Assembly: GCF_000725885.1 (NCBI RefSeq)
Contig: NZ_JODR01000005.1
Coordinates: 186,001 to 250,000, forward strand
DNA length: 64,000 nt
Source of the DNA: Streptomyces albus subsp. albus
GTDB taxonomy: Bacteria; Actinomycetota; Actinomycetes; Streptomycetales; Streptomycetaceae
Direction of reading: 5' to 3'
Shown: positions 53,963 through 62,976 of the stretch, piece after piece
Layout of the letters: each line of letters begins with the position of its first letter
Position numbering within the stretch: position 1 is the first letter of the stretch
Translations under genes and position numbers: made by a program
Notes under the pieces: model-generated
Databases searched by the model: none
What the model was told of the DNA's origin: nothing
What the model saw: only the letters and a program-made list of their open reading frames with translations

Positions 53963-54901
53963 TCACGCCTCTTGCGCGGGGCGGAGTCCGAGGCGGCCAC
54001 GGGTGACCGCCAGCAGTACGAGGGCCGCTGTCGCGGAACCGAGCAGGAAGGCGTGGTCGATGTTCCCGGGGTCGACCGACGGGAACATCTCCGACCAGGC
54101 CACGCTGTTGAAATTGTTCACGCTGGTGTGCAGGAGCATGACCAGCGGCATGCTCTCACCGGACCGGTTGAACACATAGGTCATCACGAAACTGAAGGCG
54201 ACGACGGTGACGACGAATTCCACCGGCTTGACGCCCCCGTTGAGCGATCCGCCGCCCCAGTCGGTCAGGAAGAGCGGCAGGTGCCAAATCCCCCACAGCA
54301 CACCGACGATCAGGGTCGCCGTCACCGGCCCGTGGCGGCGCTGCATCCGGGGCATGGCGAATTCCCGCCACCCGGGCTCCTCCGCGAGCCCGGTGGTGAC
54401 CATTTGCAGGACGAGTCCCGGCAGATAGACGGCGAGCACCGCGGCAGGCGGCATCACCGGCTCCTGGCCGGTCACCGCGCTGGTGGCCAGCGCCAGCGCG
54501 GCCGGGACCGAGACGATGACGACCGCGTACCAGCCCCAGCCGACACGGAAGCGGGTCATCCGGCTCCGCCACACCCGCAGACCGTGACGTCCCTCGGTCA
54601 CCGTGGTGACCAGCAGGGCGGATGCGATGGGACCGAGATAGGCGCCGGGTAGCACGCCGAGCAGCTGGCTTCCCAACTGGCCGCCGGGAAAGGTGAAGTG
54701 CCATACGCCCGTCCCGTTCCCGGACAGGATGTAAGGGGTCCAGGCCGCCCAGCTGAGGGCGAAAGCGAGCGTGAAGAACCATGACAGGGGCCGCCGCCGC
54801 ACGGAGGCCCGCATTCTGCTTTTCTCCGTCTTCCGGTCGTGTTCCGCAGGGGCGTTCCCGGAAGCCGGGGGTATCGCGTGGGTGGGGTGATGCGCGGACA
54901 C
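53963..54901 (-). CDS. CPBP family intramembrane metalloprotease
   Basis: A 312-residue membrane protein with about eight segments. The CPBP (CAAX protease/bacteriocin-processing) motifs are present: EExxxR in LAEEPGWREFAM, the second motif in GVLWGIWHLPLFL, and a later H/N motif in LLHTSVNNFNS. Some members process lipopeptides or give immunity to bacteriocins; others cleave membrane proteins. The GTG at 54901 follows AAGGAGAAA. It stands alone. The target is not apparent; it may be general envelope maintenance. Confidence 0.9.
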   Translation of the reverse strand: MSAHHPTHAIPPASGNAPAEHDRKTEKSRMRASVRRRPLSWFFTLAFALSWAAWTPYILSGNGTGVWHFTFPGGQLGSQLLGVLPGAYLGPIASALLVTTVTEGRHGLRVWRSRMTRFRVGWGWYAVVIVSVPAALALATSAVTGQEPVMPPAAVLAVYLPGLVLQMVTTGLAEEPGWREFAMPRMQRRHGPVTATLIVGVLWGIWHLPLFLTDWGGGSLNGGVKPVEFVVTVVAFSFVMTYVFNRSGESMPLVMLLHTSVNNFNSVAWSEMFPSVDPGNIDHAFLLGSATAALVLLAVTRGRLGLRPAQEA

Positions 54902-55186
54902 CGCATTTCTCCTTCGCTGAAGCTGTCGCCAGGTGCCTCAGCACATCACCCGCTGTTTTCGGGCGCATTGCAGTGCGCCCCCCACTTCGGGTACAGCAGG
55001 CTGTACGCGAAACTGCCGCCGAGCGCGTACCGGCTGCCCTGTAGGGCGGCCCGGCAGGTCCGAGGCGTCTCTCGTGCGTGGGACCGGAAGGAGCCGGCGA
55101 GTGCCGTTTTGCACCGGCGGAGTGAGCCCCGGGGGGAGTGGCGGGACGGGAGCTGAGGCCGGGGCGGCCTCAGCGTCCGTGCCGTC

Positions 55187-55660
55187 TCATTCGGCGGACA
55201 GGCCGATGCGGGACCGCAGCCGGTGGAAGATCTCGCCGAGCCGGGCCACCTCTTCCGGGGTGAGCGCGTCGAAGACCAGGCGCCGTACGGCACGGACATG
55301 GCCCGGCGCGGCCCGCTCGATGGCGGTCTGTCCCGTCCCGGTGATGCGGACGAAGGCGCCGCGGCCGTCGTCCGGGCACTCCAGCCGCGAGACGAGTTCC
55401 CGTTTCTCCATCCGGGCGACGTGGTGGGACACCCGGCTGCGTTCCCACTGCAGCGACGCCGCCAGGTCGGAGATCCGGACGCGCCCTTCGGGGGATTCGG
55501 ACAGTACGGCGAGCACTTGGTAGTCCGGGTTGGACAGCCCGGCCTCGGCCTGCATCTCGCGGTTGAGCGTTGCCAGCAGCTCCGCGTCGAGGTGCAGCCA
55601 CTCCCGCCACATGCGCTGTTCGTCGTCGTTCAGCCAGGGGGTCTCGTTCGGCTCGGCCAC
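55187..55660 (-). CDS. MarR family regulator
   Basis: A 157-residue MarR-type winged-helix regulator. The DNA-binding core is GLSNPDYQVLAVLSESPEGRVRIS, DLAASLQWERSRVSHHVARMEKRELV, and the C-terminal helix is EEVARLGEIFHRLRSRIG. The GTG start at 55660 is near the promoter; no strong ribosome-binding site is seen. It is divergent from an SDR gene. The gap holds three phased copies of GTGAyryGTCAy, which are very likely its operators. Inducing compounds are unknown. Confidence 0.9.
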   Translation of the reverse strand: MAEPNETPWLNDDEQRMWREWLHLDAELLATLNREMQAEAGLSNPDYQVLAVLSESPEGRVRISDLAASLQWERSRVSHHVARMEKRELVSRLECPDDGRGAFVRITGTGQTAIERAAPGHVRAVRRLVFDALTPEEVARLGEIFHRLRSRIGLSAE

Positions 55661-55677
55661 GCGGCCAGCCTAGCAGT

Positions 55678-55756
55678 TAGGTGATATGTCACCCACGACC
55701 GTGGCGGGTAGGTGATGCGTCATGTATCGTTCGCGGCAGGTAGGTGACACGTCACC
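55678..55756. promoter_or_regulatory. three phased MarR operators
   Basis: TAGGTGATATGTCACC (55678-55693), TAGGTGATGCGTCATG (55709-55724) and TAGGTGACACGTCACC (55741-55756) are 31 and 32 bp apart, about three helical turns each. The outer copies are strong palindromes; the middle one is weaker. They lie between the MarR and SDR starts. Confidence 0.85.
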
Positions 55757-55877
55757 AATCGCCGCGCCGACGGCCCCGAGGGGCGCCGAAGCGCAGGGTC
55801 GCGGCGCAAACACCGCCGCGGCGCGGCAAGTGCAGTGCATGGCCTGACATCCCGTCAAGCAACGGCAGGGGAACTCC

Positions 55878-56606
55878 ATGACTGACCCGAAAGTGGTACT
55901 GATCACCGGCGCGAGCAGCGGTATCGGGCGCGCCACCGCACTGCGTCTCGGCCGCGAGGGGCACCACGTCGTCCTCGGCGCCCGCCGTACCGGCCGCCTC
56001 GCCGCACTGGCCGGCGAGATCCGGGACGCGGGCGGCAGCGCCGAGGCGCACCGCCTGGATGTGACCGACCCGGCAAACGTCACCGCCTTCGCCGACATGG
56101 CCGTGGAGCGGCACGGCCACATCGACGTGTTCGTCAACAACGCCGGGACCGGTCCCCTCTCCCGGCTGGACGCGCTCCTGACCGACGAGTGGGACCGGAC
56201 CATCGACGTCAACATCCGCGGTCTGCTGCACGGCATCGCCGCCGCGCTGCCGCACTTCCAGCGCCGGGGCGCCGGCCACTTCGTCACCATCGCCTCCGTC
56301 GGGGCCCACGAAGTCATGCCCATGGGCGTCGTCTACTGCGCCACCAAGTACGCCGCCTGGGCCATCACCGAGGGCCTGCGCCTGGAAGCCGACCCGAGCA
56401 TCCGCGTCACCACCGTCTCCCCGGGGATCGTCGAGTCCGAGATCGCCGGCACGATCACCGAACCGGCCACCAGGGAGGCCATCCGCGTCTACCGCGAGGC
56501 GCCCATCCCCGCCGACGCGATCGCGGCAGCCGTCTCCTACGCCATCGGCCAGCCGTCCGACGTCGACGTCAACGAACTCGTCATCCGCCCGGCCGGACAG
56601 CGCTAG
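55878..56606 (+). CDS. short-chain dehydrogenase/reductase
   Basis: A 242-residue classical SDR of the YdfG/SDR cluster type. The motif VLITGASSGIGRATALRLG is at the start, NNAGTGPLS follows, and the catalytic YxxxK is in GVVYCATKYAAWA. The typical end is SYAIGQPSDVDVNELVIRP. The ATG has GGCAGGGGAA upstream. It is divergent from the MarR gene with three operators between, so it is probably inducible. It is similar in every motif to the frameshifted SDR at 62977, which also sits divergent from a regulator. The substrate is unknown. Confidence 0.92.
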   Translation: MTDPKVVLITGASSGIGRATALRLGREGHHVVLGARRTGRLAALAGEIRDAGGSAEAHRLDVTDPANVTAFADMAVERHGHIDVFVNNAGTGPLSRLDALLTDEWDRTIDVNIRGLLHGIAAALPHFQRRGAGHFVTIASVGAHEVMPMGVVYCATKYAAWAITEGLRLEADPSIRVTTVSPGIVESEIAGTITEPATREAIRVYREAPIPADAIAAAVSYAIGQPSDVDVNELVIRPAGQR

Positions 56607-56713
56607 CGGCCCCGGGCGCCGGCCGCCGCGAAGCCCACGGGCCGGCCGTCCCGGCGCCCCGGCACACGCCCGTGGAACGCCCCATCCCCCACCATGTGAG
56701 GAGCTCGTGCATC

Positions 56714-57643
56714 GTGACCGTGCCACTCGGCCTCGGCCTTCCCCAGAACCACCAGTACGACGTCGGCAGGGACGTGCCCGAGGTGGCACGCACCGCCGAG
56801 CGGATCGGATACCGGAGCCTGTGGGTCTACGAACGGGCCCTCTTCCCCCGGCCGATGACCCAGGGACTGTTCGGCATCCCCGGCAGGCCCTGGCCCGACA
56901 GCTACCGTTCCGTGGCCGAACCACTGGTCACCCTCTCCCTGGCCGCCGCTGTCATTACACGGGCCCGGCTGGGCACGTCCGTCCTGGTGGCGCCGCTGCA
57001 TCTGCCGTTCCAGCTCGCCAAGTCCCTCGCCACGCTCGACGCGGCGAGCGGCGGCCGGGTGGTCGCGGGCTTCGGCACGGGCTGGTCCCTCGACGAGTAC
57101 GCGGCGGCGGGCGTGCGGCCCTTCGAGCAGCGCGGCCGGGTGCTGGACGAGGTGATCGAGGTCTGCCGGGCGGTCTGGGGCCCCGACCCGGTGAGCCACG
57201 AGGGAGCCACCACCCGGATCGCACCGTCCGTGGTCGGCCCCAAACCCGTCCGGCCCATCCCGATCCTGCTGGCGGCGGGCAACCAGCGGGCCCTGCGCAG
57301 ACTCGTCGACCACGCCGACGGCTGGCAGCCGCTGGCCGTGGGCGCCGAGGAGACGGCCGCACAGTGGCGGCAGCTCCAGGACCTGGCGGCCGAACGGGGC
57401 CGCACCGCACCGATCCGCACCGTGCTGCGGGTCAACACCGCCTACACCCCCGAGCGGTACGAGGGCCGCGACCGTGCCCTCTTCCAGGGCGACGCCGGCC
57501 AGATCGTCGACGACCTCGCCCCGCACGCCGCGATCGGCTTCGACGAGATCATCGTCGACCTCCAGCAGGGCGCGCGTGACGCCCAGGAGCTCAAGGAGGT
57601 CGCCGCCGAGGTGTATGAGAAGGTGCGTGCGGCCGGGATGTGA
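56714..57643 (+). CDS. LLM class (F420-dependent) oxidoreductase
   Basis: A 309-residue luciferase-like monooxygenase-fold protein, most likely using F420. Typical parts are EVARTAERIGYRSLWVYERA, ITRARLGTSVLVAPLHLPFQ, AKSLATLDAASGGRVVAGFG, GTGWSLDEYAAAGVRPFEQR and PIPILLAAGNQRALRRLVDH. The GTG at 56714 follows GAGGAGC. It lies about 100 bases after the SDR gene and could be co-transcribed with it under MarR control. Two redox enzymes under one inducible regulator suggest a small detoxification unit; the substrate is not known. Confidence 0.88.
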   Translation: MTVPLGLGLPQNHQYDVGRDVPEVARTAERIGYRSLWVYERALFPRPMTQGLFGIPGRPWPDSYRSVAEPLVTLSLAAAVITRARLGTSVLVAPLHLPFQLAKSLATLDAASGGRVVAGFGTGWSLDEYAAAGVRPFEQRGRVLDEVIEVCRAVWGPDPVSHEGATTRIAPSVVGPKPVRPIPILLAAGNQRALRRLVDHADGWQPLAVGAEETAAQWRQLQDLAAERGRTAPIRTVLRVNTAYTPERYEGRDRALFQGDAGQIVDDLAPHAAIGFDEIIVDLQQGARDAQELKEVAAEVYEKVRAAGM

Positions 57644-57788
57644 ACACCGGCCCGTTCACGCGTGACACGGCCGGTGACGGCGCCGTCGGCCCGGCCCCGG
57701 CGCCCGCCGCCGGGCCCGGCCCCGGGCCTTGGTGCTCTCCGGCGGGCGCCCGGCGTGTGTGGCGCGGATCACAGAGAAAGGAAAACCT

Positions 57789-58376
57789 GTGCTCCCGCCC
57801 GGGCGTCTGGCGGGTGTGGGATCAGACAGGAGAGGACCGGGCCAGGTGGACGAGGAACGTCTCGTCCGCCTCGTGGCCCGCGGCGACCGTGCCGCGTTCG
57901 AAGAGCTGTACCGGCGCACATCACCGTGGCTCGCCGTGCGGCTGCGCCGCCGCTGCGCCGACGAGCAGATCGTCGCCGAGGTCATGCAGGAAACGTATCT
58001 GGCCGTATGGCGCGCGGCGGGCGCGTTCGCGGGCACATCGGCGGGCGGATCGGCGGCCGGCTGGCTGTGGACGATCGCGGCACGCCGCCTCGTCGACGCC
58101 TTCCGGCGCAGAGCTCACCACGCCGAACCGCCCGTGGCCGCAGCCGTCCCCGGCACGGCACCGGCGGCAGAGGACGAAGCACTCGCGGCGACCGTCTCCG
58201 GCGACGTCGGGGACGCGCTGCGCTGCCTCGCACCCGAGCTCAGACAGGTGCTGCAGGCCCTGGTGCTCGACGGACTGTCGGTACGGGAGGCCGCCGTCCT
58301 GCTGGGGCTGCCCGAAGGCACGGTCAAGACCCGGGCCCGCCGGGCCCGGATCGCGATGCGAAAGGCGCTGACATGA
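57789..58376 (+). CDS. ECF-type RNA polymerase sigma factor
   Basis: A 195-residue ECF sigma factor. Region 2 is ERLVRLVARGDRAAFEELYR with EVMQETYLAVWRAAGAFAGT, and region 4 is LAPELRQVLQALVLDGLSVR with EAAVLLGLPEGTVKTRARRA. The GTG at 57789 has AAAGGA at 6 bases. A shorter start at 57846 (MDEERLV) with AGGAGAGG is also possible. It is the first gene of a five-gene ATGA-coupled operon and directly precedes its anti-sigma factor, so it probably drives its own operon when the anti-sigma is inactivated. Confidence 0.9.
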   Translation: MLPPGRLAGVGSDRRGPGQVDEERLVRLVARGDRAAFEELYRRTSPWLAVRLRRRCADEQIVAEVMQETYLAVWRAAGAFAGTSAGGSAAGWLWTIAARRLVDAFRRRAHHAEPPVAAAVPGTAPAAEDEALAATVSGDVGDALRCLAPELRQVLQALVLDGLSVREAAVLLGLPEGTVKTRARRARIAMRKALT

Positions 58377-59191
58377 GCGAGCAGCACGCGTCGATGCGGC
58401 TCATCGACGCATACGCGCGAGGGGACACCGGAATCCCCACGGACGAGACGTGGGCGCTGGAGGCGCACTTGGAGGCGTGCGGAGCGTGCCGGGAGCGGCT
58501 GTCGGCCGCCGTCGCGGCACAGGGCCCCGCCGTGACGGACCTGCTCGACACCGTGTGGTCAGCGCTCGAACCGCAGCTCGCGGCCACGGAGCCGGCACCG
58601 CGGCGACGGCACCGGCCGGTGTGGCTGCGGGCCTGGCTGACGCCGGTGATGGTGCCGTGGCTGGCCATGGTCGCGAGCGTGACCCTCCTGGCGCTGCTGC
58701 TCGACCTGGGCGGCCCCCGCTTCGGCGAGGTGTCACCGGTGCTGCTGCTCTCCCCGGTCCTGCCCGTACTGGGGGTCGCGGCCTCGTGGTCGCGGGGCCT
58801 GGACCCGGCGTACGAACTGACCGCCTCCGCGCCCCGGGCCGGACTCCGCCTGGTGCTGCGCCGCACCGCGTCCGTGCTCGCCGTGACCGTGCCCGTGCTG
58901 CTGGCGGCCGGGTGGGCGACAGGCGTGATGGTGGCCCAGTGGCTGCTGCCGTGCCTGGCCTTCACCTCGGCGACCCTGGCGCTGGGCGGGCTCATCGGTG
59001 TGACCCGCGCGGCCATCGCGCTCGTCGCCGTATGGGCCGCGGTGATCGCCGCGCCGGCCCTCGCCGCCGGCCGGACGGGCTCCGCTCTGGAAGCGGACGG
59101 TCTGCCGGTATGGGCACTGATCCTCGCGCTCGGCACCGGCGTCGTGATCGCCCGGAGGAGCGCGTACACCGTGCTGGGGGACCAGCGATGA
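58373..59191 (+). CDS. zinc-finger anti-sigma factor fused to a membrane domain
   Basis: A 272-residue protein. The N-terminal zf-HC2 motif (HLEACGACRERL, His-x3-Cys-x2-Cys) marks a zinc-dependent anti-sigma domain. About six membrane segments follow, from WLTPVMVPWLAMVASVTLLA to LPVWALILALGTGVVIARRS. It should hold the ECF factor at the membrane. It overlaps the sigma gene (ATGA) and is followed by an ABC transporter, so the membrane part may also interact with it. The joining of a zinc-finger head to a six-helix domain instead of a single anchor is worth noting. Confidence 0.87.
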   Translation: MSEQHASMRLIDAYARGDTGIPTDETWALEAHLEACGACRERLSAAVAAQGPAVTDLLDTVWSALEPQLAATEPAPRRRHRPVWLRAWLTPVMVPWLAMVASVTLLALLLDLGGPRFGEVSPVLLLSPVLPVLGVAASWSRGLDPAYELTASAPRAGLRLVLRRTASVLAVTVPVLLAAGWATGVMVAQWLLPCLAFTSATLALGGLIGVTRAAIALVAVWAAVIAAPALAAGRTGSALEADGLPVWALILALGTGVVIARRSAYTVLGDQR

Positions 59192-60021
59192 CCAGCGGAA
59201 GGGAACAGCACATGACGCGCGCGGTGAGCGCGGCCGACCTCGCGCCCACGACCTACGCCTGGCAGGTCAGGACGACCGGGCTGAAGGTCCGGGTCGGCAG
59301 AGGGCGGATGGCGGTCGACGGACTCGACCTGACGCTGGGCACCGGCGTCCACGGCCTCCTCGGCCCCAACGGAGCGGGCAAGACCACCCTCATCCGCGCA
59401 CTGGCCACCGTGCTGCGGCCCGCCGCCGGCAGCCTCGAACTGCTGGGCGAGACTGTGGGCGGCGTGGCGGACCACCGCGCGCTGCGCCGCCGGATCGGCT
59501 ACCTGCCGCAGGAGTTCGGCTACTACAAACGCTTCCGCGTGCGCGAGTTCGTCGAGTACATGGCCTGGCTCAAGGAAGTGCCCAAGGCGAAGATCCCCGA
59601 GGCGGTGCAGCGCGCCGTGGAACGCGTGGGACTGGCCGACCGCGCCGACGAGCGGATGAAGGCCCTCTCGGGCGGCATGATCCGGCGGGCCGGCATCGCC
59701 CAGGCGATCGTCAACGACCCGGACGTCCTGCTGCTGGACGAGCCGACGGTGGGTCTGGACCCCGCCCAGCGGCTGCGCCTGCGCGAACTGCTCCAGGAAC
59801 TGGGGCTGGACAGCTGCGTGGTCGTCTCCACCCACCTGGTGGAGGACGTCGCCGCCGCCTGCACCGACGTGGTGCTCTTCGCCGAGGGCCGGCTGGTCTT
59901 CCAGGGCACCCCGGAGCAACTCGCGGCTGCCGGCGGCCCCGAGCACGTGGGCGACAGCCCCCTGGAGCGCGGCTACTCCGCGCTGCTGGCCGGCCCCGGC
60001 CGGAACGGGGGTGCCTGGTGA
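59188..60021 (+). CDS. ABC transporter ATP-binding protein
   Basis: A 277-residue ABC ATPase. Walker A is LLGPNGAGKTTLIRAL, the Q-loop is GYLPQEFGYYKRF, the signature is LSGGMIRRAGIAQAI, Walker B is VLLLDEPTVGLDP, and the switch His is in STHLVED. It is the type paired with ABC-2 permeases for drugs or lipids. The start overlaps the anti-sigma stop; a second ATG at 59212 has GGAAGGGAA. It works with the permease encoded next. Confidence 0.93.
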   Translation: MTSGREQHMTRAVSAADLAPTTYAWQVRTTGLKVRVGRGRMAVDGLDLTLGTGVHGLLGPNGAGKTTLIRALATVLRPAAGSLELLGETVGGVADHRALRRRIGYLPQEFGYYKRFRVREFVEYMAWLKEVPKAKIPEAVQRAVERVGLADRADERMKALSGGMIRRAGIAQAIVNDPDVLLLDEPTVGLDPAQRLRLRELLQELGLDSCVVVSTHLVEDVAAACTDVVLFAEGRLVFQGTPEQLAAAGGPEHVGDSPLERGYSALLAGPGRNGGAW

Positions 60022-61397
60022 ACAGCCGTGTGCTGCGAACCGAACTGCGGCGCTCCGTGGCCCTGTGGGCGGGGGCGGTCGTCCTGGTGTCGGCGCTCGC
60101 CTTCCTGTACCTGATCCCCGGCCCGTGGAGCAGGGGGACCGTGCGATGGACGGACCAGTGGACGTCCACCGCCATGTGGACCCGCAGCCTGCTGGTCTAC
60201 CTGTGGCCCCTGGCCATGGGAGCGGGCGCGCTCCAGGGGCTGCGCGATCACCGATCCAAGGTCTCCGAGCTGCTCTCCAGCACGCCGCGGCCCGCCTGGC
60301 ACCGGGCCGCCGCACTGGCCGCCCCCACGGCGCTCACCCTCGTGGCGGCCTTCGCGCTGCTCGTCGGGGCGGGCGGCGTGCGGGTGCTCGCCGGTACGGC
60401 GTACCCGCACCTGGGCTGGCTGCCTGTCTCACTGGTGGGGGCGCTCGCCCTGGCCGCCGGCGCCGTACTGGGGATGGGCGTCGGGCGGGCGCTGCCGTCC
60501 CCGCTCACCCCTCCCGCACTGACTGTGGGTGCCTTCGTGTGCGTCAACCTGCTGCGGGCGTTCGACGACGAGGCCGTGCCCACGCCCTCGGTGCCCAACC
60601 GGCTCTCGCTGCTGTCCCCGGCGGTCTCCCAGATGCGCCAGGCGCTGCTCACCCTGTCCGGCCCGGTGCACCTCGGACAGACGCTGTGGCTGCTCGGCCT
60701 GGCCGCCAGCGGATTCGCCCTGCTGGCCGCCGCCACCCTGCGCGGCCGGCTGCTCGCCCTGGCACCCGTCCTGACGGGCGCGGTGCTGGCCCTCCTCGTC
60801 CTGCCCTCCGACCCGCGCCACACGTACGTCGTCGACGAAGCCGCCGCGGCCATGGTGTGCGAGGGGCCGGTGTGCGTGACGAAGGCACACCGGGCACGGC
60901 TCGACGACATCGCGGGCCCCGGCAGGAAGGCACTGGCCCTCATGAAGGAGGCCCTGGGAGACCGGGCCCCGGACAGAATCCGCGAGAGCACCGAGCCGCG
61001 GGCACTCGGCGACACACCGCAGCGGTCCCGCACGACCGTCTTCGTCGAATTCGACGACGGGCTGCTCGCCGGCGCCCGGGGCCAGGAGCTGACCAGGGCC
61101 CTGCTCGCCGAAGGCATGGCGCCGTCCTGCTTCCCCCGCAGCGAGAACGAGAGCGGCACGCTGGCCGACATCGCCACGCAGAGCATCGCGGCCGGCTGGG
61201 TCCTCGGCGAACTCGAACCCTTCGACGGCACCGCCCACAAGCCGGGTGACCAGCGCGAGATCGCCCGCCCCGTGTGGGACAAGCTCAAGGCTCAGCCGCG
61301 GGCCGAGCAGCGCTCGCGGATCGCCGCCATGCACGAGGCAGCGCTGACCTGCAAGGGAGACACGCTCGCCGTGCTGTCCGGCGGTACGTCCCGATGA
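60018..61397 (+). CDS. ABC-2-like membrane permease
   Basis: A 459-residue membrane protein. The N-terminal half holds about six membrane segments (LWAGAVVLVSALAFLYLIPG, LLVYLWPLAMGAGAL, LTLVAAFALLVGAGGVRVLA and others). Residues from about 270 form an extracellular or cytosolic domain with two cysteines (MVCEGPVCVTK) and the segment TVFVEFDDGLLAGARGQELT. The GTG start overlaps the ATPase stop. It probably forms the channel of the transporter. The large soluble C-terminal part is not a known ABC-2 feature and its role is unclear. Confidence 0.85.
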   Translation: MNSRVLRTELRRSVALWAGAVVLVSALAFLYLIPGPWSRGTVRWTDQWTSTAMWTRSLLVYLWPLAMGAGALQGLRDHRSKVSELLSSTPRPAWHRAAALAAPTALTLVAAFALLVGAGGVRVLAGTAYPHLGWLPVSLVGALALAAGAVLGMGVGRALPSPLTPPALTVGAFVCVNLLRAFDDEAVPTPSVPNRLSLLSPAVSQMRQALLTLSGPVHLGQTLWLLGLAASGFALLAAATLRGRLLALAPVLTGAVLALLVLPSDPRHTYVVDEAAAAMVCEGPVCVTKAHRARLDDIAGPGRKALALMKEALGDRAPDRIRESTEPRALGDTPQRSRTTVFVEFDDGLLAGARGQELTRALLAEGMAPSCFPRSENESGTLADIATQSIAAGWVLGELEPFDGTAHKPGDQREIARPVWDKLKAQPRAEQRSRIAAMHEAALTCKGDTLAVLSGGTSR

Positions 61398-61969
61398 GAT
61401 GGCTGCTGCTGTACGCGCGCTCCCGGCAGATGCCCGCATGTCTTGCGGTCGTGGTGGTCAGCGCGGTGGCCGGATGGGCCGCGAGCCGGGTCGGCAACGG
61501 GACGTCCGGCGATCCCCAACTGGCCGCCCTCACCCTCGCTGCGGGCGCCACGGCGGTCTCCGTGGGGCTCGGCGGGCAGGACACCGCGCTGGACCGCACG
61601 GCCGCGATCCGCTGGGCGCCCCGCAGGGCCGCGCACGTGCTGCTCGGGGGAGCCGTCGTGGCAGCGGTGCCGCTGGCGGTGCAGACGATGGGTGACGACC
61701 TGGGCACCACCGCGTTCCTCGTCCGGGACAGCGCGGGGCTGATGGGACTCGCCGCGCTCGGAGCCGCCCTGTGCGGCGCGCAGTTCGCGTGGGCGCTGCC
61801 GGTCGCCTGGCTCTCGTTCTCGCTCCTGCTCCCGCCGCCGGAGAGCCTGCCGATGCGGGTGGCGGCCTGGCTGGTGCTGCCACCCGGCGCGGCGGCCGGC
61901 ACCTGGACGGCCGCCGCCCTGACAGCAGCCGGCACCGCGGCCTACGCCCTCGCGGGCCCCCGGCGCTGA
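61394..61969 (+). CDS. small membrane protein of the ABC operon
   Basis: A 191-residue membrane protein with about six segments, from CLAVVVVSAVAGWAASRVG to TWTAAALTAAGTAAYALAGP. I do not recognise a family. The start overlaps the permease stop (ATGA). It closes the sigma/anti-sigma/ABC operon and is probably a second membrane subunit or accessory protein of the transporter. Confidence 0.78.
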   Translation: MRWLLLYARSRQMPACLAVVVVSAVAGWAASRVGNGTSGDPQLAALTLAAGATAVSVGLGGQDTALDRTAAIRWAPRRAAHVLLGGAVVAAVPLAVQTMGDDLGTTAFLVRDSAGLMGLAALGAALCGAQFAWALPVAWLSFSLLLPPPESLPMRVAAWLVLPPGAAAGTWTAAALTAAGTAAYALAGPRR

Positions 61970-61974
61970 AGGCG

Positions 61975-62014
61975 CCCGGTGGCCCCTGCCGTACCTTCGG
62001 CCGGGGCCACCGGG
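61975..62014. terminator. strong terminator after the ABC operon
   Basis: CCCGGTGGCCCC (61975-61986) pairs with GGGGCCACCGGG (62003-62014), with an inner GCCG/CGGC stem in the loop. It lies between the operon and the convergent XRE gene. Confidence 0.88.
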
Positions 62015-62027
62015 CCCGCTGCCGGAC

Positions 62028-62828
62028 TCAGGACGCCGGACAGTCGGCCTCCGCGTAGACGACCAGCGTCAGTTCCGGCTGCCCCGCGGGATGGAAGGCC
62101 GTGTAGACGAACTCGGTGATCCCGCGGCCCGGGGGCCGAAGCCGTTTCCGCCCGCTCTGCTGGGCCTGTACGTCGTACCGCGGCCACCAGGCCCGCACGT
62201 GAGGGCTGTTCGCGTGCAGTTCGTCGATCAGCCGCGTGAACCGGGGATCGCCGGGGCGGCGTCCCGCCAGCGTACGGAGCCTGGCGAGCAGCCCGCGCGC
62301 CTCCACCTCCCAGTCGACGACGATCTCGCGGGCCGCGGGTTCGAGGAACGTCCAGCGCAGGAAGTTCGCGGGTCGGTCGGCCGTGCCGTCGAGGTCCGGG
62401 AACAGTTCCCCGGCCGCCTGGTTGCGGCTGAGCACGTCGTAGTTGTCGGCGATGAGGTAGGCCGGCTGCGGCTAAAGCAGCCGCGGTACGGCCGCGATCT
62501 GCGCGGCGAGGGGCTCGTCGTCGACGGGCTGGGCGGCCGGTGCGTGACCTGCGAGCCGGAAGAGGTGGTCCCGTTCGTGGCGGCCGAGCCGCAAGACCGA
62601 GGCCAGGGAGCCCAGCACCTGCTCCGAGACGCGGATGTCCCGTCCCTGCTCCAGATACGTGTACCAGGTGGCGCTGATCCCGGCGAGCAGCGCCAGTTCC
62701 TCCCGGCGCAGCCCGGGGGTGCGGCGCCGGCCGGTGTGCGGCAGCCCCACCTGGTCGGGGGTGATCTGCTCCCTGCGGCTGCGCAGGAACAAGCCCAGTT
62801 CACGACGCTGGTCTTCGGGGTGCTGCAT
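62028..62828 (-). pseudogene. XRE/MmyB-like regulator with an in-frame TAG
   Basis: The frame from ATG 62828 gives a Cro/CI helix-turn-helix (LGLFLRSRREQITPDQVGLP, LRREELALLAGISATWYTYLEQGR) and reads to ...AAVPRLL, where a TAG stop falls at 62472-62474. The same frame continues after it with QPAYLIADNYDVLSRNQAAG and the complete ligand domain (PF17765-like: RWTFLEPAAREIVVDWEVEA, AHSEH-type end ...VYAEADCPAS). One C-to-T change in a CAG codon would explain the stop. Read through, the protein would be about 266 residues, the normal length. It is divergent from the frameshifted SDR at 62977 and probably regulated it. Confidence 0.85.
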
Positions 62829-62976
62829 GAGTCGGTGCCACCTTCGGTTCCAGAATAAGCAGGCTCTGTATACCAGGCTGCGCCTGCGGAAGACTCCGGG
62901 CAGGGACGCCGCGAGATCGTCCCGGCCGCCGGCCAGTGGCCTCGGCGGCACGGCACCACGAGACATCGGAGCAACA

